DNA of 12,216 bases, taken from the NCBI GenBank assembly GCA_937961295.1, contig CALGOK010000039.1, positions 1-12,216 on the forward strand. The letters are read 5' to 3'. This DNA comes from an uncultured Gemmatimonadota bacterium. GTDB lineage: Bacteria; Gemmatimonadota; Gemmatimonadetes; Gemmatimonadales; GWC2-71-9. The number at the start of each line of letters is the position of its first letter. The first letter of the stretch is position 1. The translations under genes and the position numbers were made by a program. Under the pieces are notes generated by a model, which was given only the letters and a program-made list of their open reading frames with translations, was not told the DNA's origin and searched no databases. This document shows, in pieces, positions 1-6,343 of the stretch.

Positions 1-1
1 C

Positions 2-136
2 GCCGAGCACGCCGCGGCCGCGCCGGCGACCATCGCGGCGGAGGCGACCGCACGCCTCGCCGACCTCGCCGAGTACGACACCACCCGCGACGTCGAGTGG
101 AACGAGGTGCCGCTCGACGGCGCCACTGGAGCCTGA
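2..136 (+). CDS. 3' end of an unrecognised protein (partial)
   Basis: An open frame enters from the left edge and runs 44 codons to a TGA at 134-136. The visible C-terminus is Ala-rich (AEHAAAAPATIAAEATARL), then a more charged tail with EYDTTRDVEWNEVPLD. The amphipathic, Ala/Glu/Arg-rich stretch is probably helical. No Met occurs in it, so the start lies outside the window. It ends 2 bp before the ATG of the next small gene, whose ribosome binding site lies inside its last codons, so the two are probably co-transcribed. I do not recognise the family from this fragment. Confidence 0.6.
   Translation, partial: AEHAAAAPATIAAEATARLADLAEYDTTRDVEWNEVPLDGATGA
128..131 (+). promoter_or_regulatory. 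Ribosome binding site for the 89-aa protein
   Basis: GGAG at 128-131 lies 7 nt before the ATG at 139. This favours that ATG over the in-frame GTG at 97, which would overlap the upstream gene by 40 bp. Confidence 0.6.
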
Positions 137-138
137 CC

Positions 139-408
139 ATGCCCCGAACCATTCGCGACGACGCCGGACGGACGTGGGAGGTCGCGCTGGCCGGGCGCAC
201 GACGCAGTACGCCCGCGACGAGATCGTGCTGCAGTTCCGCCGCCTGGATGACGCGGGGGACGAGCGGCGCTACGTGCGATTCTCGCCGGGCGGCAGCAAG
301 GCGCCCGAGCGCGCCTATGAGCAGGCCAGCGAGGCGCTGCTGCGCCGGCTGCTCGACTCGTCGCAGCCGCGGTGGACCGCGCCGGCCGGCGGCTACCGCC
401 GCGACTGA
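139..408 (+). CDS. Uncharacterised 89-aa protein
   Basis: A small soluble protein of 89 residues with no signal peptide or membrane segment. It starts MPRTIRDDAGRTWEV and has a central YVRFSPGGSKAPE segment (about 45-57). The N-terminal half looks like alternating beta strands (WEVAL, EIVLQFRR, RRYVRF). A helix rich in Glu/Leu/Arg follows (about 57-73), then SSQPRWTAP. I recall similar small proteins of unknown function in Gemmatimonadota-type genomes, but that is memory, not a search. The ATG at 139 has a GGAG 7 nt upstream. The gene stops 3 bp before the PHP-domain gene and probably shares its transcript. Its function is unknown. Confidence 0.75.
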   Translation: MPRTIRDDAGRTWEVALAGRTTQYARDEIVLQFRRLDDAGDERRYVRFSPGGSKAPERAYEQASEALLRRLLDSSQPRWTAPAGGYRRD

Positions 409-411
409 GCG

Positions 412-1242
412 ATGATCGACCTCCATTGCCACTCCACGGCGTCCGACGGGCTGCTCGCCCCGGCCGCGGTGGTGGAGGCGGCCCGCGCCGCCGGCCTTGC
501 GGCGACCGCGCTCGCGGGCCACGGCACCCCGGCGGGCCTCGGTGCGGCGCGCACCGCCGGGGATCGGCTCGGCGTGCGGGTGATCGGCGGCTGCGAGTTC
601 TCGGTCGCCGCGCCGTGGGGCGAGATGCACCTGCTCGGCTACTTCATCGAGCCGGGCGATCCGGCGATCGAGCGGTTCCTGGTCGAGGCGCGGGAGATGC
701 GCGCTGCCCGGGCGGGCGCGATGCTCGACCGGCTGCAGGGGCTCGGGGTGCGGATCGATCGCGACGATGTGCTGCGCGAGTCGGCCGGCGGCGCGATCGG
801 GCGCCCGCACGTGGCGCGCGCGCTGCTGCGGCTCGGGCACGTGGCCTCGGTGCAGGCGGCGTTCGATCGGTACATCGGTCGCGGGCGCCCGGCCTTCGTC
901 GAGAAGGCGCTGCCGACCTTCGAGGCGGTGACCGAGTTGGTGCACGCGCGCGGTGGGGTGGTGTCCGCCGCGCACCTCAAGTCGCACGGCACGCGATCGG
1001 TCCTGGCCGGCCTGCAGGCGCGCGGACTCGATGCAGTCGAGGTGCGGCATCCCGGGCACGATGGCGACCGCGTGGCAATCCTCACCGATGCAGTGCTCGC
1101 GCTCGACCTCGGCCGGTCGGGCGGGTCCGACTGGCACGGTGAGGACGATCCCGAGGGCACGCACGCCTCGCTCGGCTCGCAACAGGTGCCCGACGCCTGG
1201 CTCGAGGACCTCGAGGCACGGCGTCCGCGGGTGTCGGCATGA
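412..1242 (+). CDS. PHP-domain metal-dependent phosphoesterase (TrpH/YciV-like)
   Basis: A 276-aa PHP-fold phosphoesterase related to the TrpH/YciV (RNase AM) group. Characterised members hydrolyse 5'-phosphorylated RNA ends or 3',5'-nucleoside bisphosphates with a metal cluster. The expected ligands are all visible: H5 and H7 in DLHCHS, D12 in SDG, H37, E62 in GGCEFS, H73 in MHLLGY, H188 in SAAHLKS, and D240 and H242 in GGSDWHG. The group-typical GRPHVARALL sits at 130-139 and EVRHPGHD at 210-217. The length is normal for this single-domain group. One oddity is that the usual TDHD motif around H37 reads AGHG, so both aspartates are Gly. The ATG at 412 follows the previous stop by 3 bp and has no clear Shine-Dalgarno. 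The last 4 bp overlap the next start. The exact substrate cannot be told; a nucleotide or RNA-end phosphatase is the most likely role. Confidence 0.88.
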   Translation: MIDLHCHSTASDGLLAPAAVVEAARAAGLAATALAGHGTPAGLGAARTAGDRLGVRVIGGCEFSVAAPWGEMHLLGYFIEPGDPAIERFLVEAREMRAARAGAMLDRLQGLGVRIDRDDVLRESAGGAIGRPHVARALLRLGHVASVQAAFDRYIGRGRPAFVEKALPTFEAVTELVHARGGVVSAAHLKSHGTRSVLAGLQARGLDAVEVRHPGHDGDRVAILTDAVLALDLGRSGGSDWHGEDDPEGTHASLGSQQVPDAWLEDLEARRPRVSA

Positions 1243-1979
1243 CGCGCGAGCTGCAGGGCGGGGTGGCACTGGTCACCGGCGGGGCCCGGCGTCTCGGCCG
1301 CGCCTTTGCGCTGGCGCTGTCGGAGCGGGGCATGCGGCTGGCCGTGCACTATGGCGCCTCCGCGCGCGAGGCCGATGAGGTGGTGACCGTGATCCGTGAC
1401 GCCGGCGGCGAGGCGGAGGCATTCGGGGCCGACCTGCGCGATGCCGCGCTGGCGGCGGCGCTCCCGGGCCGCGTGGTGCAGCACTTCGGGCAGCTCGACG
1501 TGCTGGTGAACTCCGCGGCGGTGATGGAGCGCATCAGCGTCGCCGACACCACCGTCGAGGCGTGGGACGACATCCTCGACCTCAACCTGCGGGCGCCATT
1601 CTTCCTGGCGCAGCAGGCGGCGCCGCACCTCGCCGAGCGCCATGGCACCATCGTGAACATCGCCGACCTGTCGGGCTTCGAGCCGTGGCGCAACTATCCC
1701 GCGCACTCGGTGAGCAAGGCCGGGTTGGTGATGCTCACCAAGGTCCTCGCCGCGGCACTGGCGCCCGATGTGACCGTGAACGGGATCGCGCCGGGCACCG
1801 TGCTGCTCCCCGAGGCGACCGACGACGAGCACCGCCGCTTCCTCGCCGAGACCACGCCGCTCGGCCGGCTCGGCTCGCCGGACGATGCCGTGCAGGCACT
1901 GCTCTACCTGGTGCAGCACGGCGGTTTCGTCACCGGCGAAACGATCGTGGTCGACGGCGGCCGGTTGTTGCGCCGATGA
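1239..1979 (+). CDS. SDR-family oxidoreductase, pteridine reductase (FolM/PTR1)-like, catalytic Tyr replaced
   Basis: A 246-aa classical short-chain dehydrogenase/reductase with an NADP(H)-type Rossmann fold. TGGARRLGRA (13-22) followed by LAVHYGAS is the arrangement of FolM/PTR1 pteridine reductases (TGxxxRLG, then HYxxS), which reduce dihydrobiopterin or dihydrofolate. Further motifs are NSAA (91-94), structural N116, IVNIAD with D143 matching the PTR1 catalytic Asp, the K160 helix, and VNGIAPGTVLLPE (180-192). The active site reads NYPAHSVSK, so the position four residues before K160, where SDRs have the catalytic Tyr, is His156. Another Tyr lies three residues earlier (Y153). The protein may therefore use a different proton donor, or may be non-reductive. 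It is translationally coupled on both sides by ATGA overlaps. The SDR family is certain; the pteridine assignment is an inference from motif order. Confidence 0.9.
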   Translation: MTRELQGGVALVTGGARRLGRAFALALSERGMRLAVHYGASAREADEVVTVIRDAGGEAEAFGADLRDAALAAALPGRVVQHFGQLDVLVNSAAVMERISVADTTVEAWDDILDLNLRAPFFLAQQAAPHLAERHGTIVNIADLSGFEPWRNYPAHSVSKAGLVMLTKVLAAALAPDVTVNGIAPGTVLLPEATDDEHRRFLAETTPLGRLGSPDDAVQALLYLVQHGGFVTGETIVVDGGRLLRR

Positions 1980-2707
1980 TCGCCATGGGCGAGGTCGCGG
2001 TGATCGGCGGCGGCTGCTACGGCGGGTTCTACCTCGACCAGCTCGCGAAGGCGCGGGCTGCGGGCGCCGCCACCTGGCGACGGGTGCGGGTGGTCGACCG
2101 CGACCCCGAGTGCGCCGCGGCGTCGCAGGTCGCGGACGTGCCCGATGCCTCGCTGGACGTGGCCGAGTGGGGCGCATTCCTCGATGGCTGGCTCGACCGC
2201 GACGCGCGGCGCGACGATGACCGCCTGGTCCCCTCGCCGCTGATGCCGCACCTGATGGCCGAGTGGCTGCTGCGCCGCGCCCAGGAACGGTGGTCCGCGC
2301 GCGCGGTCGCTATGGTGCCCGCGACCGAGCCGGCCGGGACGCCGTTCGACCTGCTTCATCCCGCGGATGGCGTGCGCTACCTGTCGCACGCCGACTGGAC
2401 CTGCCCGGTGCACTGCATCGAACCGATGACCTGCCCGGCGATCCGCGGGCCGCGGACCTGGGAGATGGGGGACACGGTGACGGCGTGGACCGCCACGCAC
2501 GCCGAGGAGTACCCCACCGCGGGCCCGGCGCTGTTCACCTGCCGCCACGCGACCCGCGGCGTGGGGATGTACGGCGTGACCAGCGCGTTCGCGGCACTCG
2601 ACGCGCTGGCGACCACGGTGGAGCGGCACGGGCATGCCGACCTCGTGGTGGGCTCTGTCTCGGCCTGCCATGGTGCGGTGGCCGTCCTTCGGGTGCCGCC
2701 GGCATGA
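1976..2707 (+). CDS. Unrecognised 243-aa protein with Rossmann-like N-terminus and cysteine cluster
   Basis: I do not recognise this family. The N-terminus EVAVIGGGCYGGFYLDQL (6-23) is a glycine-rich beta-alpha turn as in dinucleotide-binding folds. A second strand ends in an acidic residue (VRVVDRD, D41 and D43), where NAD/FAD ribose is usually held. A middle segment, LVPSPLMPHLMAEWLL (84-99), follows. Then comes a cysteine cluster TCPVHCIEPMTCP with C143, C147 and C153 (spacing Cx3Cx5C), followed by GPRTWEMGD. Further Cys/His pairs are TCRHATRG (C189, H191) and SACHGAV (C231, H232). Such a pattern could bind a metal or Fe-S cluster, or carry thiols, but no known motif matches exactly. The ATG at 1976 overlaps the SDR stop by 4 bp; a second ATG at 1985 is possible. 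The last 4 bp overlap the DUF389 gene. Shared translation with the SDR suggests a related job. Confidence 0.8.
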   Translation: MIAMGEVAVIGGGCYGGFYLDQLAKARAAGAATWRRVRVVDRDPECAAASQVADVPDASLDVAEWGAFLDGWLDRDARRDDDRLVPSPLMPHLMAEWLLRRAQERWSARAVAMVPATEPAGTPFDLLHPADGVRYLSHADWTCPVHCIEPMTCPAIRGPRTWEMGDTVTAWTATHAEEYPTAGPALFTCRHATRGVGMYGVTSAFAALDALATTVERHGHADLVVGSVSACHGAVAVLRVPPA

Positions 2708-4398
2708 CGACTCCTTCGCCAGGCGCGGCCACGCCGCCGCCCCGGCCGCCCAGCGCGCGTGGCCTCGGCCGACTGCTGCGCCGGGCGGTTCGCCCGATCC
2801 AGCACGCGGCAGCGACCGCGATCGGCATCGACGAGGGCGCCCGCGTCGAGACCGTGGAGCAGATGCTGGCGTTCAACGCCCGGCGCGCGCCGGGCTACTG
2901 GATCCAGCTCTCGCTCGCCGCCGGCATCGCCATCCTCGGCCTGGTGCTGGGCAGCACCGCGGTGGTGATCGGGGCGATGCTCGTCTCGCCGCTGATGGGA
3001 CCGATCGTCGAGCTCGGAATGGGGTTCGCGGTGGGGAGTTCGTTCCTGGTCATCCGCTCGGCACTTCGGGTGGTGATGAGCACGGTGGTGGTCGTGGTGG
3101 GCACCGCGCTGTTCACCATGGTGCTGCCGTTCCACGAGGTCACCTCGGAGATCTCGTCGCGCACGGCACCCACCGCGCTCGACCTGCTGGTGGCCGTGTT
3201 CTGCGCCCTCACCGCCGCGTACACCACGGTGCGCCGCACCTCGGACACCACCGCCGCCGCGGCCGGGACGGCCATCGGCATCGCGCTCGTGCCGCCGCTC
3301 TGCGTGATCGGCTACGGCCTCGGCACCGGGGATGGCCGGATTGCCGGCGGCAGCGCGCTGCTGTTCACCGCCAACTTCTCCGCCATCCTCCTCCTCGCGG
3401 TGCTGGCGTTCCTGGTGCTCGGCTACGATGAGGTCGATGCGGTGGCGCTCGAGGAGAAGTTCTTCTCGGTGCGCGACACCTGGATCGACCGGGTCGCCGG
3501 CGGTGCGGAGACCATCCTCGAGCGGATCTTCGGTTCGCGCTACGGCATGGCGGCGCGCGTGATGGTGCCGCTGCTGTTCCTGGTCGCGGTGTACTTCCCG
3601 CTGCGCACGGCACTCGATCGCGTGACCTGGGAGGTGTCGGCGCGCGCAGCGGTGCAGCGGATCCTCAACGAGGAGGTGCCGGGTGCCGTCCAGCGCACGG
3701 TGAGCATCGATCCCGACGCCATCGTGGTCCGCCTGGTGGTGGTGGGCGAGGCGGCGGAGGCGGTGGCGCTGGAGCAGCGGCTGGCGACGCAGTTCGCGGC
3801 CGCGACCGGAGTGCTCCCCACCGTGAGCGTGCTGGCCGTCGCGGATGCCGCGGCGCTCGGCCGCGCATCGGTCCCGGAGCCCGAGGCACAGGCGCTGCCC
3901 GAGCTCCCGCCGGTGGAGCAGGCGCGCTCGCGGCTCGGGGCCGAGCTCAACCGGGTCTGGCCGGCGTCGGCCGCTGGGCCGTTGGCTGGCTGGTCGCTCG
4001 ACGTCCCGCCGGTGGGGCCCCCGCGGGTGTCGGTGTACCATTTCGGTGCACCGCTTGGCGCGGCGGGCGAGGCGCTGGTCGCGGCAGCCATGGCGCCGGC
4101 GCTCGAGGCGACCCCTGCGGTCCGCGACGTGACGCTCGATTCGCTCCCGATGACGGCTGGCGGCGAGCTCACCACGTGGTTCGCGACGCTCGCCTCGCGA
4201 CTCGAGGTGAGCCGCTGGCTCGATCGCGCCACCCTCTGCGTGGCCGGGCCGTTTGCCGACTCGACGGCGCAGCTGCCGGCCGCGGTGCGCGCCGCCGTTG
4301 CCCGCGCCGCGGTGCGCGCCGAGCTGGTGGATGGTGCCGTCTGGCGACACCGCTGGACCCTTGGGCGGTGTGCCGCCGGGGGTGCCACTTCACCATGA
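2704..4398 (+). CDS. DUF389-domain membrane protein
   Basis: A 564-aa integral membrane protein. The N-terminal 60 residues are Pro/Arg-rich and cytoplasm-like. The DUF389 core follows: GYWIQLSLAAGIAILGLVLG (64-83), then AVVIGAMLVSPLMGPIVELG (86-105), the family's hallmark. Hydrophobic segments lie at about 67-87, 90-112, 117-140, 158-175, 185-206, 216-239 and 286-303, giving roughly six or seven spans. A TTVRRTSDTTAAAAGTAIGI segment (174-193) is also typical of the family. Residues 304-564 form a long soluble tail, hydrophilic and Ala/Val-rich with a Pro-rich linker near 390-405; it is longer than in short DUF389 proteins and matches nothing I know. DUF389 proteins have no established function, so transport or signalling is speculative. 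The start overlaps the preceding gene by 4 bp, and this gene ends the coupled run. Confidence 0.88.
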   Translation: MTTPSPGAATPPPRPPSARGLGRLLRRAVRPIQHAAATAIGIDEGARVETVEQMLAFNARRAPGYWIQLSLAAGIAILGLVLGSTAVVIGAMLVSPLMGPIVELGMGFAVGSSFLVIRSALRVVMSTVVVVVGTALFTMVLPFHEVTSEISSRTAPTALDLLVAVFCALTAAYTTVRRTSDTTAAAAGTAIGIALVPPLCVIGYGLGTGDGRIAGGSALLFTANFSAILLLAVLAFLVLGYDEVDAVALEEKFFSVRDTWIDRVAGGAETILERIFGSRYGMAARVMVPLLFLVAVYFPLRTALDRVTWEVSARAAVQRILNEEVPGAVQRTVSIDPDAIVVRLVVVGEAAEAVALEQRLATQFAAATGVLPTVSVLAVADAAALGRASVPEPEAQALPELPPVEQARSRLGAELNRVWPASAAGPLAGWSLDVPPVGPPRVSVYHFGAPLGAAGEALVAAAMAPALEATPAVRDVTLDSLPMTAGGELTTWFATLASRLEVSRWLDRATLCVAGPFADSTAQLPAAVRAAVARAAVRAELVDGAVWRHRWTLGRCAAGGATSP

Positions 4399-4480
4399 GG
4401 GAACCTTTCGCCGCGCCGGGCGTTCGTCTGGCAGCGGTCCTGATGCGCCGCCTTGTCCCTGACTTTCGTGGAGCCCTTCG

Positions 4481-5536
4481 ATGAGTGGAACACCGGCCGC
4501 CGCGCCGAACCCGAACGATCCGGTCACCGTCGCCATCATCGGCTCGGGACCGGCCGCGTGGACCGCGGCCATCTACGCGGCGCGCGCCAACCTCGATCCG
4601 GTGGTGTTCGAGGGCGAGGGGTCGCGCGAGATGATTCCCGGCGGGCAGCTGATGTTCACCACCGACATCGAGAACTTCCCCGGCTTCCCCGAGGGGATCG
4701 GTGGCATCGAGATCATGCAGAAGATGAAGGACCAGGCGGTGCGGTTCGGGACGCGGGTGGTGAGCGAGAACATCGTCTCGGTCGACTTCTCGTCGCGACC
4801 GTTCCTGCTGCGGCCGAGTCATGCCGAGCCGGTGCGCGCCCAGGCGGTGATCGTGGCGACCGGGGCGCGGGCGGTGTGGCTGGGACTCGACAACGAGATG
4901 CGGCTGGCACAGACCGGCGGCGGCGTGTCGGCCTGCGCGGTGTGCGACGGCGCCCTGCCGCTGTTCCGGAACAAGGTGCTGGCGGTGGTCGGCGGCGGCG
5001 ACTCGGCGATGGAGGAGTCGACCTACCTCACCAAGTTCGCCAGCGAGGTGGTGGTGATCCACCGTCGCGATGAGCTGCGTGCGTCCAAGGTGATGGCCGA
5101 CCGGGCGCTGTCGAACCCCAAGATCCGCTTCGCCTGGAACAGCGAGGTCATCGAGGTGCTCGGCGATGACGCGATCACGGGGGTGCGCCTGCGCGACACG
5201 GTGACCGGCGCCGAGCGCGAGCTCGAGGTCGGCGGGCTGTTCGTGGCGATCGGCCACAAGCCGAACACCGACTTCCTTGGCGGCCAGCTGTCGCTCTCCC
5301 CGCACGGGTACATCCTGACGCCCACGCCGTGGCGCACGACCACCAGCGTGCCGGGAGTGTTCGCCGCCGGCGACGTGATCGACGACTACTACCGGCAGGC
5401 GGTCACCTCGGCGGGCACCGGATGCATGGCGGCGCTCGATGCGGAGCGCTGGCTCGCGCACGAGCACGTGGGCGACGCGGTGTCGCCGGTGCTCGAGACG
5501 GCGGAGTCGTCAGTGGGCCGGGCCAGCGGGGACTGA
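4481..5536 (+). CDS. trxB: Thioredoxin reductase (NADPH, FAD)
   Basis: A 351-aa low-molecular-weight thioredoxin-disulfide reductase, which passes electrons from NADPH through FAD and a Cys pair to thioredoxin in the cytoplasm. The FAD-binding motif is IIGSGPAAWTAAIYAARANL (19-38), with Ala in place of the usual third Gly (GPAA for GPAG). PGGQLMFTTDIENFPGFP (53-70) is diagnostic. The redox pair is CAVC (C152, C155) followed by DGA. The NADPH domain shows VVGGGDSAMEES (169-180) and the 2'-phosphate-binding HRRDELRASK (194-203). The C-terminal FAD motif is FAAGDVIDDYYRQAVTSAG (294-312). About 14 residues precede the fold and about 30 follow it, making it slightly longer than E. coli TrxB. GGAG at 4470-4473 lies 7 nt before the ATG. 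An 82-bp gap precedes the gene, in which I see no convincing promoter. It overlaps the MBL hydrolase by 1 bp (TGATG). Confidence 0.95.
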   Translation: MSGTPAAAPNPNDPVTVAIIGSGPAAWTAAIYAARANLDPVVFEGEGSREMIPGGQLMFTTDIENFPGFPEGIGGIEIMQKMKDQAVRFGTRVVSENIVSVDFSSRPFLLRPSHAEPVRAQAVIVATGARAVWLGLDNEMRLAQTGGGVSACAVCDGALPLFRNKVLAVVGGGDSAMEESTYLTKFASEVVVIHRRDELRASKVMADRALSNPKIRFAWNSEVIEVLGDDAITGVRLRDTVTGAERELEVGGLFVAIGHKPNTDFLGGQLSLSPHGYILTPTPWRTTTSVPGVFAAGDVIDDYYRQAVTSAGTGCMAALDAERWLAHEHVGDAVSPVLETAESSVGRASGD

Positions 5537-6171
5537 TGGCCGATGCGCCCGAGGTGGTGGCGATCCCCAACGGATCGTTCGCCCAGAACACCTACGTCGT
5601 GATCGACCAGGCGAGCCGCGAAGCGGCCGTGGTCGATCCCGGCGAGGAACACGGCCGGATCCTCGCCGCGCTCCGTCACCGCGAGCGGCGCGTGGTGGCG
5701 ATCTGGCTCACCCACGCGCACATCGATCACATCATGGGTGTCGACGCGGTGCGCGAGGCGACCGGTGCACCGGTGTGGCTGCACCCGGCCGATCGCGGCT
5801 GGTACGACAGGCTGCCGGAGCAGGGTCGTCACTTCGGGATCGCGGGGCTGGACGCGCCGGCGCCCCCCGATCATGCGCTCTCGCACGGTGACACGCTCAC
5901 GCTCGGCCCGTACCGCTTCGCGGTGCGCCACGTCCCCGGGCATTCGCCCGGGCACGTCGCATTCACCGGTCATGGCCTCTGCATCTCGGGTGACGTGATC
6001 TTCCGTGAGGGGGTGGGGCGGACCGACCTCGCAGGCGGCGACTGGCCCACGCTGCGCGCCTCGATCGAGGCCGAGATCATGAGCCTCCCCGATGACACGC
6101 GGATCCTTCCCGGGCATGGGCCGGAGACCACCGTCGGCCACGAGCGCGAACGGAATCCGTTCCTGACCTAG
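5536..6171 (+). CDS. MBL-fold metallo-hydrolase (glyoxalase II-like)
   Basis: A 211-aa single-domain metallo-beta-lactamase-fold hydrolase of the small glyoxalase-II-like (YcbL/GloB) group, many of which cleave S-acyl thioesters. Metal ligands are visible in order: THAHIDH (59-65; H60, H62, D64, H65), HVPGHSPGH (132-140, with H136), SGDVIFREGVGRTD (151-164, with bridging D153) and PGHGPETTVGHERERNPFL (192-210, with H194). NGSFAQNTYVV (12-22) is the usual substrate-side strand. It lacks the C-terminal helical domain of classical glutathione-specific glyoxalase II, so the thiol substrate is uncertain. It follows trxB with a TGATG junction, so translation is coupled; a shared role in thiol redox or detoxification is inferred. 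A strong palindrome starts 9 bp after its stop. Confidence 0.92.
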   Translation: MADAPEVVAIPNGSFAQNTYVVIDQASREAAVVDPGEEHGRILAALRHRERRVVAIWLTHAHIDHIMGVDAVREATGAPVWLHPADRGWYDRLPEQGRHFGIAGLDAPAPPDHALSHGDTLTLGPYRFAVRHVPGHSPGHVAFTGHGLCISGDVIFREGVGRTDLAGGDWPTLRASIEAEIMSLPDDTRILPGHGPETTVGHERERNPFLT

Positions 6172-6179
6172 CGGAGGCC

Positions 6180-6270
6180 TGTCACCCCGAGCGCAGCGAG
6201 GGGGCGGAGAGTCGCTCGCGGCACTCTCCGCCCCCTCGGTCGCTTCCCCCTCGCTGCGCTCGGGGTGACA
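6180..6270 (+). repeat. Large nested palindrome (REP-like intergenic element, possible transcription stop)
   Basis: Outer arms at 6180-6204 and 6246-6270 are perfect 25-bp inverted repeats beginning TGTCACCCCGAG and ending CTCGGGGTGACA. An inner perfect 16-bp hairpin pairs 6197-6212 with 6223-6238 around a 10-nt loop. The two stems share 6197-6204, so they compete; CCCCCTCG occurs twice (6231-6238 and 6246-6253). No T-run follows, so it is not a canonical intrinsic terminator, although as RNA it would fold very strongly between the MBL and aspartase genes. The GAGCGCAGCGAGGGG core resembles dispersed palindromes I remember from other bacterial genomes, which has not been verified. Confidence 0.85.
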
Positions 6271-6281
6271 GTGTTCCGTCG

Positions 6282-6310
6282 TTCCGTTCTCCGTCCCGCC
6301 CGGCTAGGTT
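6282..6310 (+). promoter_or_regulatory. Candidate promoter of the aspartase gene
   Basis: TAGGTT at 6305-6310 fits a TANNNT -10 hexamer and is identical to the -10 of the tRNA-Leu gene in this window. A weak -35 (TTCCGT, 6282-6287) lies 17 nt upstream. Transcription would start near 6317, giving a leader of about 27 nt that contains AGGA (6329-6332) 11 nt before the ATG at 6344. The -35 is poor, so this is tentative. Confidence 0.4.
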
Positions 6311-6343
6311 CCGCCCCGAACCTCAGCCAGGATCGTGTTCCCG

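Noticed and set aside
97..138. GTG at 97 as an earlier start for the 89-aa protein
   Set aside because: It would overlap the upstream gene by 40 bp and add a basic, unconserved-looking stretch. The ATG at 139 has GGAG at 7 nt spacing.
639..2177. Long open frame on the minus strand (512 codons), with similar ones at 2377-4350, 4169-5467 and 8430-10736
   Set aside because: They lie opposite genes with full family motifs, are Arg/Pro/His-rich, and show no recognisable domains. They are expected by-products of GC-rich codon use.
4364..4377. Hairpin GGCGG-TGTG-CCGCC as a terminator after DUF389
   Set aside because: It lies inside the coding sequence before the stop, is short, and has no T-run; such stems are common by chance in this GC-rich DNA.
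4399..4480. Promoter in the gap before trxB
   Set aside because: No hexamer pair with acceptable spacing stood out; only the GGAG ribosome binding site is convincing.
6335..6343. GTG at 6335 as the aspartase start
   Set aside because: The AGGA site would be only 2 nt away, too close. The ATG at 6344 is at a workable distance and begins where family members do.
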